Source: RGIG6178 sp045612885
GTDB taxonomy: Bacteria; Bacillota_I; Bacilli_A; RFN20; DUOF01
NCBI GenBank assembly: GCA_045612885.1
Contig: JAZKZZ010000015.1
Coordinates: 18,257-82,256, forward strand
DNA length: 64,000 nucleotides
Reading direction: 5' to 3'
The notes under the pieces were generated by a model. That model was not told where the DNA came from and did no database searches. It saw only the letters and a list, made by a program, of their open reading frames with translations. Each line of letters opens with the position of its first letter. The stretch's first letter is position 1. The position numbers and the translations under genes were made by a program. This document shows, piece after piece, positions 57,843-64,000 of this stretch.

Positions 57843-58203
57843 AATGCTTCTCCTTGATGTGTTCTAAGCTTATCTCAAAAACTTCTTTTACATGAAAATC
57901 ACTTAATCTATAAAAAACTTCTTTTCCAATCTTATTACATTTAACTATATTCATATCTTTCAATTTTTTTAATTGGTGTGATACAGCAGACTTAGTCATA
58001 TTAACTAATACACAAATATCGCAAACACACATTTCACTACAATCTAAAACATTAATAATTTTCATTCTGGTCGGATCACCCAAAACTTTATAAAAATTAG
58101 AAATATTAGTCAATGTAGCTTCATCTAATATCAGATTTTTAACTTTTTCCACTATATCATGATGCAAGATATCACAATCACATACCAATTCACTTCTAGA
58201 CAT
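57820..58203 (-). CDS. cadC: CadC/SmtB-family metal-sensing repressor
   Basis: ArsR-family winged-helix dimer, 127 residues. Both metal sites of CadC are visible: the alpha-3N thiolates (Cys8, Cys10, Cys59 and Cys61 in SEMCVCDIC) and the alpha-5 site (Asp102, His104, His115, Glu118). Recognition helix region MTKSAVSHQLKKLKDMNIV. It should leave its operators when Cd, Pb or Zn binds, releasing this operon. Two matching operators lie directly upstream. AGGAGTGGTAGT precedes the ATG. Confidence 0.95.
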   Translation of the reverse strand: MSRSELVCDCDILHHDIVEKVKNLILDEATLTNISNFYKVLGDPTRMKIINVLDCSEMCVCDICVLVNMTKSAVSHQLKKLKDMNIVKCNKIGKEVFYRLSDFHVKEVFEISLEHIKEKHYEKDCQD

Positions 58204-58216
58204 ACTACCACTCCTA

Positions 58217-58236
58217 AGTTGAATTGTTATTCAACT
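58217..58236 (-). promoter_or_regulatory. CadC operator 2 (downstream of the -10 box)
   Basis: Perfect inverted repeat AGTTGAAT-N4-ATTCAACT, between the promoter and the ribosome site of cadC. Same core (TTGAAT-N4-ATTCAA) and spacing as operator 1; centres are 31 bp apart, about three helical turns. Confidence 0.75.
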
Positions 58237-58242
58237 ATCTAT

Positions 58243-58272
58243 AGTATAATTGAATGAATATTCAATTGTAAA
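58243..58272 (-). promoter_or_regulatory. cadC-cadA promoter with operator 1 in its spacer
   Basis: On the minus strand -35 TTTACA (58267-58272), 18-base spacer and -10 TATACT (58243-58248). The spacer plus two flanking bases form a perfect inverted repeat AATTGAAT-N4-ATTCAATT (58248-58267), the ArsR/CadC operator type. Bound repressor would block RNA polymerase directly. Confidence 0.78.
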
Positions 58273-58294
58273 TAAGGATGTAAAAAAATGTATA

Positions 58295-58325
58295 AAAAAA
58301 GCCCTTTTAAAAAAGGCCTTTTATT
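58295..58325 (-). terminator. terminator of the small lipoprotein gene
   Basis: Minus strand AAAAGGCCTTTT..AAAAGGGCTTTTTTT forms an imperfect hairpin (one mismatch) ending in a T run, after the stop at 58345. Confidence 0.6.
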
Positions 58326-58344
58326 ACATTATCCTATCGTTTGA

Positions 58345-58749
58345 TTATTTCTTGTAAATAACTGTGAAATCTTCTTCTCCAAAGATAAGTTTTTTACCTT
58401 TGAATTCTCCAATTTCTTCCCATTCACCCTTTGGATTTTTTGAATATAATTTTTTCTTTTCAACTTTAGCTTCATACTCTTTAGATACACTAGTTCCAAA
58501 TGCAGTTGTTTCAAATTTAACTTTATCTCCATCTAATACAATTTTAGTAGGCATAGCACTTATAGCAGCACACGCTACATTTCCAGCAGTACTACGTTCT
58601 TCCCCTTTTTCACATGTATATGTTTTAGTTTCTTCTCCTTCTTTAACTTCTACTGTATCAAATGTATATTCTCCATTTCTTACACATGAGCATCCAGTAA
58701 ATGCTACTACACCAGCTAAAGCTAATGCACTTAATCCTAATTTCTTCAT
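58345..58749 (-). CDS. small hypothetical lipoprotein
   Basis: Secreted protein of about 134 residues. Signal MKKLGLSALALAGVVAFTGC with lipobox FTGC; the mature part has a further Cys (CSCV), and a beta-rich charged body (YTFDTVEVKEGEETKTYTCE). No family recognised. ATG at 58749 is preceded by AAAGGAAAG; an ATG 6 codons upstream lies before that site. It is single, with its own terminator. Confidence 0.72.
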   Translation of the reverse strand: MKKLGLSALALAGVVAFTGCSCVRNGEYTFDTVEVKEGEETKTYTCEKGEERSTAGNVACAAISAMPTKIVLDGDKVKFETTAFGTSVSKEYEAKVEKKKLYSKNPKGEWEEIGEFKGKKLIFGEEDFTVIYKK

Positions 58750-58830
58750 TCTTATCTTTCCTTTCATATAATTTTATTGTATCACTGCAAATTTAATACA
58801 TCAATTTTTTAAATTTTTTATTAAACTTAT

Positions 58831-59412
58831 TTAACTATTATCAATATGATAAGCAATATAATTTAATATTTCTAAATTAGAAGTATATGTATTATAGTTA
58901 TCCTCGATAAAATAAGTGTATATATGTCTTTTTATTAATCTAATTCTATGACTATCCAATTCTATCTTACCTTTATCTTTATTAGGAATCCTTGCGATTC
59001 TTCGTTTACTAATTGATCTAATAGCATCTAATTTCAAATATGAATTAATAGGATGATCATCATTTAAACCTTTTATAACCCCTAAATTTAAACATAAAGG
59101 TGAATTATAAGAATTTCTACTGGTAAGAGGAATAACTACCACATTTCCTAAATCTATTTGCCATACCAAAGCATAATGTCCCTTTGTAAAGATATCACTT
59201 AATTCATTACCAATATTGATTCCAAATTCAACCCAGATAATATCTCCTCTCTTTAAATCATCTGGTTGAGCATTATATCCATATTTTAAAACACTATCCT
59301 TAAAATATATTGTTTTTTTATCTAGCCACAGAAGATATTGCATTGCTAAATTATGATCTATATTATTAAGATTCTTCTTGATATTTTTTAATAAAAAATC
59401 TTTATTAAGCAT
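58831..59412 (-). CDS. PemK/MazF-family toxin-like protein with N-terminal extension
   Basis: Likely sequence-specific mRNA endonuclease. Residues about 52-180 match the PemK/MazF barrel: LKRGDIIWVEFGINIGNELS, HYALVWQID, VVVIPLTSRN and SYLKLDAIRSISKRRI. The extra N-terminal 50 residues are helical. No antitoxin gene is next to it: the neighbours are rimO and a lipoprotein gene. It may be a stand-alone toxin, one controlled by the N-terminal helix, or a domesticated regulator. AGGTGATTTAA precedes the ATG. Confidence 0.82.
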   Translation of the reverse strand: MLNKDFLLKNIKKNLNNIDHNLAMQYLLWLDKKTIYFKDSVLKYGYNAQPDDLKRGDIIWVEFGINIGNELSDIFTKGHYALVWQIDLGNVVVIPLTSRNSYNSPLCLNLGVIKGLNDDHPINSYLKLDAIRSISKRRIARIPNKDKGKIELDSHRIRLIKRHIYTYFIEDNYNTYTSNLEILNYIAYHIDNS

Positions 59413-59455
59413 TTAAATCACCTAATAAAGATTATGCAAATATTAGTTATTAAAT

Positions 59456-60754
59456 TTATATTTTTTCTCCATATAAATCATGCTCAGTTGCATCATTTAT
59501 CTTTACATTCACTAAACTTCCTCGTTCTAATTTTTCACTAGAAGTAAAATAAACATAACCATCTATATTATCTGGAGCACTCATATAAGAAAATCCTCTA
59601 TATATCTTCTTTAATGGATTGTATAAATCTACTCTTACTTCGTACTCTTTTCCTATTCTTTTTTTATTTAACTCTAATGAGATTCTTTCTTGTAGTAACA
59701 TTAACTTTTCTAATCTTTCTTCCTTAATTTCTTCTTTTATTTGTTCTTTTTCGTATGCTTTAGTATTTTCTTCTCTAGAATAGGCAAACGCTCCTAACAA
59801 ATCAAAAGGATACTCTTTTATAAATTCCATCAATTCATTAAATTCTACTTCAGTTTCGCTAGGATATCCAACAATAAATGTGGTTCTTATAACTACATCT
59901 TTAACCTTGTTTCTAATCTTATTAATTAATTTTATTACATGTTCTTTATTTCCTCTACGATTCATATCTAACAATAATCTATCGTTAATATGTTGTAATG
60001 GTAAATCAAAATAAGGAATTAATCTCTTTTCTTTACTAAATAAATCTATCAATTCATCACTCACTTCATCGGGATATAGATATAGTAATCTAACATTTCT
60101 TACCCCTTCAATTTTTAATATATCTTCAATTAAATTATGAATTCTATAGTCATCATATAAATCATATCCATATGCTGTAGTATCTTGTGCAATTAAAACA
60201 ATCTCATTTCTTCCATTAATTAAAGAATTTTTAACCTCTTTAAAAACATCTTCTTTCTTATAACTAACTAATGTTCCTCTTATTAAGGGAATAGCACAAT
60301 AAGAGCAATTATTTTTACATCCTTCGCCTATTTTAACATAAGAAAAATATGAATTAGTTAAATATAATTTATCAACATTATTAAAATCATTATCTAATTT
60401 AATATCTAATAAATTTTCTAAAACAATCTTTATTTTTTTATACTCTTTGATTGGAACTATTGCATCAATCTTGTCACCATATTCTTTTTCTAATCTTTCT
60501 TTATATCTTTGAGCAAAACATCCACAAATTAATATTTTAGCATTATCTTTCTTTTTATTATAACAATCTTCGATTGTAGTTAATGCCTCTTCTTTACTAG
60601 CTTCGATAAATCCACAAGTATTAATTATTATCAAATCACAATCTTTAATCCTGTTAGAAAAAATAATATTAGGGTTCTTTAAAACTCCTAATATATTTTC
60701 TGAATCTGTTAAGTTTTTACAACATCCTAACGAAATAACTCCTACTGTTTTCAT
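59456..60754 (-). CDS. rimO: ribosomal protein S12 methylthiotransferase
   Basis: Radical-SAM enzyme that methylthiolates Asp of ribosomal protein uS12. It has 432 residues: N-terminal MTTase domain (ISLGCCKNLTDSENILG, IINTCGFIEASKEEAL), SAM radical cluster CxxxCxxC in GEGCKNNCSYCAIPLIRG, and a C-terminal TRAM domain (EYEVRVDLYNPLKKIYRGFS). MiaB is the near alternative; the NLTDSE phrase and length fit RimO better. GGGGAAAATAA precedes the ATG. Confidence 0.95.
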   Translation of the reverse strand: MKTVGVISLGCCKNLTDSENILGVLKNPNIIFSNRIKDCDLIIINTCGFIEASKEEALTTIEDCYNKKKDNAKILICGCFAQRYKERLEKEYGDKIDAIVPIKEYKKIKIVLENLLDIKLDNDFNNVDKLYLTNSYFSYVKIGEGCKNNCSYCAIPLIRGTLVSYKKEDVFKEVKNSLINGRNEIVLIAQDTTAYGYDLYDDYRIHNLIEDILKIEGVRNVRLLYLYPDEVSDELIDLFSKEKRLIPYFDLPLQHINDRLLLDMNRRGNKEHVIKLINKIRNKVKDVVIRTTFIVGYPSETEVEFNELMEFIKEYPFDLLGAFAYSREENTKAYEKEQIKEEIKEERLEKLMLLQERISLELNKKRIGKEYEVRVDLYNPLKKIYRGFSYMSAPDNIDGYVYFTSSEKLERGSLVNVKINDATEHDLYGEKI

Positions 60755-61206
60755 TATTTATTTTCCCCATTGTTTTCTTTATCATCAATTGTCTTATCAA
60801 CTAAATCGTCAATACTAATCTTATATACATCATCAAAATCATTAGTATTCATGTGTTTAATATGAACTATTTCTCCACTCTTTATATCTTCAATGACCTC
60901 TTTTTGTGGCACATAAGTTGAACCACTCTCTTTAAAGATAAACATATTTTTTCTTTTTCTTTTTTCTGCCATTTTTTTAGAAAAGTAGCCAACAGGTTTA
61001 CTGTGTCTAGTTCTTTCTACTCCTCTACCTAGTAATAATCCTAAACAGAATAATAAAATAGCTGCCACAAATGGAAATATAGTATATCTAAATATATATT
61101 TTTCTAAATGTTCTGCAATATAGTAAGTTGAAACTATTAAACCGCCAATTATTAATGTAACAATTAGCATATCAATATAGTTCCAAAAAGTTTTACTTCT
61201 TCTCAT
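60754..61206 (-). CDS. hypothetical two-helix membrane protein
   Basis: Protein of 150 residues with two membrane helices (MLIVTLIIGGLIVSTYYIAE, FPFVAAILLFCLGLLLG) and a charged cytoplasmic tail (KKMAEKRKRKN and acidic end). It overlaps the rimO start by one base (ATG/TAA), so it is co-translated, which is the only functional clue. Family not recognised. Confidence 0.68.
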   Translation of the reverse strand: MRRSKTFWNYIDMLIVTLIIGGLIVSTYYIAEHLEKYIFRYTIFPFVAAILLFCLGLLLGRGVERTRHSKPVGYFSKKMAEKRKRKNMFIFKESGSTYVPQKEVIEDIKSGEIVHIKHMNTNDFDDVYKISIDDLVDKTIDDKENNGENK

Positions 61207-61271
61207 TTAACTCACCTAAGAAGATTATAACACTATTTTAAACATAAATTAAAGATAATATATTTTCTAAA

Positions 61272-62186
61272 TTAACGTTTATTTTTTATTTTAAAGGTTA
61301 TTATTAGATAAATTGATAATAACCCTATTCCCACTAGAGATAAAATTAAAAAACATGTTCCTATATTTACAAAATGATCAAAGAAATAATAATTTAAATC
61401 AAATTCATCCCTAATTTGTGAAACAACTGGATTATAAGCATCTATTAAACTTTTATCTATTTCGTTTATTGTTCCATTCATAAATGAACTTTTCAATATA
61501 CTATTACCATAAATTCCTGGATTAAATCCTAGTATACTTGCCATTACTTTAGGATATTGCGATAAAGGTGTGTACGCGCCAGATAGGAAACCATAACATG
61601 AAGAAACGAGTGTAGCAACTGTAGATATTCCTCCTTGTGATTTAATAAAACTAAATACTATACAAGCTAAAGTAGAACCGAATAAAGTTAATAACATTGT
61701 GCACAGAATAATTTTTATAACATCAAATATACTCATATACCAACCTACTATCGCTATATAAATTAAACCTATAGATAACACTATCATCATTATTAACATT
61801 GTAGAAAAGAAAGTTGCAATTAAATATGATAATTGTTTAATCCATCTAGGAGTTGGTGTTACATCTAAATCCATGTTAGCGTTAGTTAATTTATCATTTA
61901 CCATTAACGTTGTACTACAAAAACTAATAGACACAGCACTTGTTGATATAATTGAAGAAATTAACCAGCTTGCCACGAAGCCTTCCTTTACACTATTTGA
62001 TATGCTCACATTTAAAGGTTCTAATATAGATGCTAGTACAGATATATATGTGTTTTTTAAAAACAATACAAATAAAACAAGTAAAATAAACGGTGTTATA
62101 AGCGACATAAAAAATGTTGTTTTATCTTTAAAATATAATTTTATATTTCTTCTTGTTAAAGACATAAGTAAATTAATATTATTCAT
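61272..62186 (-). CDS. ABC-2 type exporter permease
   Basis: Membrane subunit of about 304 residues with six helices. It has the ABC-2 layout: N-terminal RNIKLYFKDKTTFFMSLITP with helix 1, a large loop after it (YISVLASILEPLNVSISNSV), then the helix bundle and a last helix FLILSLVGIGLLSIYLII. It acts with the ATPase encoded upstream, whose stop overlaps its start. The ATG at 62186 follows AGGTGATAATC. Substrate unknown; a drug or lipid is typical for TetR-linked pairs. Confidence 0.9.
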   Translation of the reverse strand: MNNINLLMSLTRRNIKLYFKDKTTFFMSLITPFILLVLFVLFLKNTYISVLASILEPLNVSISNSVKEGFVASWLISSIISTSAVSISFCSTTLMVNDKLTNANMDLDVTPTPRWIKQLSYLIATFFSTMLIMMIVLSIGLIYIAIVGWYMSIFDVIKIILCTMLLTLFGSTLACIVFSFIKSQGGISTVATLVSSCYGFLSGAYTPLSQYPKVMASILGFNPGIYGNSILKSSFMNGTINEIDKSLIDAYNPVVSQIRDEFDLNYYFFDHFVNIGTCFLILSLVGIGLLSIYLIITFKIKNKR

Positions 62187-63099
62187 GATTATCACCTATT
62201 TTCTTTCCTGTAACATTTAAAAACACATCGTCCATACTTCCTTTATATATCTCAAAATCATCAAACAAATTAGGATTTTCTATGATTATGTTCTTGGCTT
62301 CAAGTGTATTTCTTATGCTAACTAGATAATATTCTGTTTCTTCTTTATATTTATAATTTTTAATAAATTTATAAAACTCTTCGCCTAAATTATCTTTATA
62401 TATTTTTAAATAATCCTTAGCATATTTTTCTTTAAGCTTATTAGGTGTTCCAACAGTTAATATTTTTCCCTCATCAATTATTACAACCCTATCTGCCAGT
62501 GTTGCTTCTTCCATATAATGAGTAGTCAAAAATATAGTTAAATGATTATTTTTTCTTAACTTAGTTAAATATTTCCAAATTAATTTTCTTGTTTGCGGAT
62601 CTAATCCTGTAGTAGGTTCATCTAATATTACAATTTTTGGGTTATGAATAAGTGCTCTTGCTAAATCTATCTTTCTTTTTTGACCTCCAGATAACTTATT
62701 TAATGGCCTTTTTAAAAATTCTACAAATTCTAAATCATGAGCTAATTCAATAATTTTATTTTTCAATATTTGATCCTCTAAATTATAAAGTTTTCCACGA
62801 TAATATAAATTATCATATGCAGATAAATATTGATCTAATACTGAAGTTTGAAATACCACACCAACATCTTTTTTTACTTCTAGGGTATTTTCCATTACAT
62901 CATTTCCATTAACATATATTTTTCCATCATCCATTGGTATAGTGCCTGTAATCATATTAATAGTAGTGCTCTTTCCCGCACCATTTATACCTAAAAAGGC
63001 AAAAAATTCCCCTTGTTTCACATCAAAAGAAATATTATCTACAGCCTTAACATCTTTATATGATTTTTTTAGATTCTCTACCACAATTATATTTTTCAT
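62179..63099 (-). CDS. ABC transporter ATP-binding protein
   Basis: ATPase of 306 residues: Walker A GINGAGKSTTINMIT, Q-loop VGVVFQTSVLDQYL, signature LSGGQKRKIDLARALI, Walker B KIVILDEPTTGLDPQ and switch His in FLTTHYMEEATLADR. The C-terminal 80 residues are the extra domain of the DrrA/NodI/CcmA group, fitting a multidrug or lipid exporter with the ABC-2 permease. AGGAGGTATAGTAA precedes the ATG; starts 4 bases inside the regulator gene's end. Confidence 0.95.
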   Translation of the reverse strand: MKNIIVVENLKKSYKDVKAVDNISFDVKQGEFFAFLGINGAGKSTTINMITGTIPMDDGKIYVNGNDVMENTLEVKKDVGVVFQTSVLDQYLSAYDNLYYRGKLYNLEDQILKNKIIELAHDLEFVEFLKRPLNKLSGGQKRKIDLARALIHNPKIVILDEPTTGLDPQTRKLIWKYLTKLRKNNHLTIFLTTHYMEEATLADRVVIIDEGKILTVGTPNKLKEKYAKDYLKIYKDNLGEEFYKFIKNYKYKEETEYYLVSIRNTLEAKNIIIENPNLFDDFEIYKGSMDDVFLNVTGKKIGDNHE

Positions 63100-63638
63100 T
63101 TACTATACCTCCTCATCAAAGCACAGTATTGATTCTTTAATAAACTTTCTATTTCCTGATCAGTAAAATTAACAAGTTCTGTATAAATCATAGTCGCTAT
63201 ACCATGAACATATATCCACATATTAAAATGAAAATCCTTTGCTTGCTCAAGTGTTAAACCAGTTTTTTCCATTGCAACTTTATACACATAATCAATAGTA
63301 GGATCTTCAATTATTTCTTTTCTTCTCCTCATAAATAGTAAATTAAATAAATTTTTCTTTTCTTTAGCAAATTTTATATAAGCAACTCCACTAGATAAAT
63401 ATTTTAAATCATGAGTTTTAGAGTTATTAATATATTCTTCATAAAATTCATATGCATATTTTATTAATTCGCTTTTTAATTCGTTCATATTTTTAAATTG
63501 ATAATAAATAGGTTGAACTGAGCAATCCAAAGCAAGAGCTAAATTTCTAGCATTAATAGCATCCATTCCATTATTTTCTACAATTTCAAGTGCTTTATCT
63601 AAAATCACTTTTTTTGTTATTCTAGTTGATGGGGGCAT
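63096..63638 (-). CDS. TetR-family regulator
   Basis: Protein of about 180 residues with N-terminal helix-turn-helix (TRITKKVILDKALEIVENNG, INARNLALALDCSVQPIYYQ) and a helical ligand domain (TetR_C). It probably represses the ABC exporter operon it heads. I chose the ATG at 63638 because GAAGGA lies just upstream and a longer start at 63704 would cross the operator-like palindrome. The last bases overlap the ATPase start. Confidence 0.92.
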   Translation of the reverse strand: MPPSTRITKKVILDKALEIVENNGMDAINARNLALALDCSVQPIYYQFKNMNELKSELIKYAYEFYEEYINNSKTHDLKYLSSGVAYIKFAKEKKNLFNLLFMRRRKEIIEDPTIDYVYKVAMEKTGLTLEQAKDFHFNMWIYVHGIATMIYTELVNFTDQEIESLLKNQYCALMRRYSK

Positions 63639-63653
63639 AATATCCTTCTTTCT

Positions 63654-63674
63654 TATAACATTTGTTATATAACA
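63654..63674. promoter_or_regulatory. overlapping palindromes upstream of the TetR gene (likely operator)
   Basis: TATAACA-TT-TGTTATA (63654-63669) overlaps TGTTATATAACA (63663-63674), giving inverted and direct repeats of the same half-site, 16 bases upstream of the regulator start. The position fits autorepression and control of the exporter. Confidence 0.65.
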
Positions 63675-63760
63675 TACATTATGATACAAAAGTAAAAAAA
63701 GCAATTATTGATATAAAAAAAGTTCTAGAGAAATCTAGAACTCACTTTTATGTAGCCAAA

Positions 63761-63836
63761 TGGTGGCTCAAGCCAGAATCGAACTGGCGACACAAGGATT
63801 TTCAGTCCTTTGCTCTACCAACTGAGCTATCGAGCC
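63761..63836 (-). tRNA. tRNA-Phe(GAA)
   Basis: Seventy-six bases with CCA: acceptor GGCTCGA/TTGAGCC (one G-T pair), D arm GCTC..GAGC, anticodon stem AAGGA/TCCTT with loop CTGAAAA, T arm CCAG-TTCGATT-CTGG. Confidence 0.97.
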
Positions 63837-63839
63837 AAA

Positions 63840-63915
63840 TGGCGGTCTTGACGAGGATCGAACTCGCGATCTTCTCCGTGACAGGGAGACATGTTAACCA
63901 CTACACCACAAGACC
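63840..63915 (-). tRNA. tRNA-Asp(GUC)
   Basis: Seventy-six bases with encoded CCA: acceptor GGTCTTG/CAAGACC, anticodon stem TCTCC/GGAGA with loop CTGTCAC, T arm CGAG-TTCGATC-CTCG. Its 5' end directly abuts the CCA of the upstream fMet tRNA. Confidence 0.97.
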
Positions 63916-63992
63916 TGGTTGCGGGGGAAGGATTTGAACCTACGACCTCCGGGTTATGAGCCCGGCAAGCTACCAGACTGCTCTACCCCGCG
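63916..63992 (-). tRNA. initiator tRNA-fMet(CAU)
   Basis: Seventy-seven bases. Initiator features: unpaired C1-A72 (CGCGGGG opposite CCCCGCA), three G-C pairs in the anticodon stem (CCGGG/CCCGG) around loop CTCATAA, encoded CCA. First of the three-tRNA transcript in the window. Confidence 0.97.
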
Positions 63993-64000
63993 ATGTATAA

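Overview
The window is AT-rich (by eye under about 32% G+C) bacterial chromosome, densely coded and almost entirely on the minus strand. Shine-Dalgarno sites are strong (AGGAGG, AGGTGA). UGA is used as an ordinary stop (for example at 15680 and 35063), so this is genetic code 11, not the mycoplasma code. Cell-wall genes (ddl, a murF-like ligase, an LD-carboxypeptidase-like protein), lipoproteins and single-membrane proteins point to a Gram-positive (Bacillota) cell. The gene set (glycogen storage, glycolysis, Na+-pumping oxaloacetate decarboxylase, no respiratory genes in view) suggests a fermentative, probably gut-associated, uncultured Bacilli or Clostridia lineage. The exact order cannot be fixed from sequence alone.

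Layout. 1-14.8 kb: a sugar and glycogen operon read right to left: pgi, phosphoglucomutase/phosphomannomutase, BadF-type sugar kinase, malQ, glgB, three unknown genes, glgA, glgP and a GH13 amylase. 14.9-17.9 kb: a lipoprotein, a short DedA protein and a 584-residue protein built from an internal duplication. 18-27.3 kb: a Sel1-repeat protein, then gap, pgk, tpiA, gpmI, two related membrane-anchored proteins and eno. 27.5-31.8 kb: clpP, a flippase-like membrane protein, a flavoprotein, an S66 peptidase and coaD. 31.8-43.4 kb: tRNA-Ser, unknown membrane proteins, a LolA/GerS-like protein, deoD, RDD protein, mgtE, ddl, membrane-anchored murF and an alpha/beta hydrolase. 43.5-50 kb: the accessory part, with a transglutaminase-like protein, nfeD-SPFH, a protein carrying two HEPN-type R-x4-H motifs, a scar of truncated foreign genes fused to a second SPFH fragment, a histidine phosphatase and tRNA-Thr. 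50-55.7 kb: pckA, oadA, oadG, biotin carrier, oadB and birA. 55.8-58.3 kb: a Zn/Cd ATPase with its CadC-type repressor and two operators. 58.3-63.7 kb: lipoprotein, PemK/MazF-type toxin, rimO, and an ABC exporter under a TetR regulator. 63.8-64 kb: tRNA-Phe, tRNA-Asp and tRNA-fMet.

How they work together. Glycogen is made by GlgA and GlgB and broken down by GlgP, MalQ and the GH13 enzyme into glucose-1-P and glucose, which the kinase, phosphomutase and Pgi pass to glycolysis. The lower glycolytic operon makes PEP. The pckA-oad-birA operon could turn PEP into oxaloacetate (gaining ATP) and then pyruvate (pumping Na+), an energy-conserving route around pyruvate kinase, which is not in the window. 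The most unusual material is the tandem-HEPN protein beside a recombination scar at 46.7-49 kb, the duplicated 584-residue protein, and the unknown trio inside the glycogen operon.
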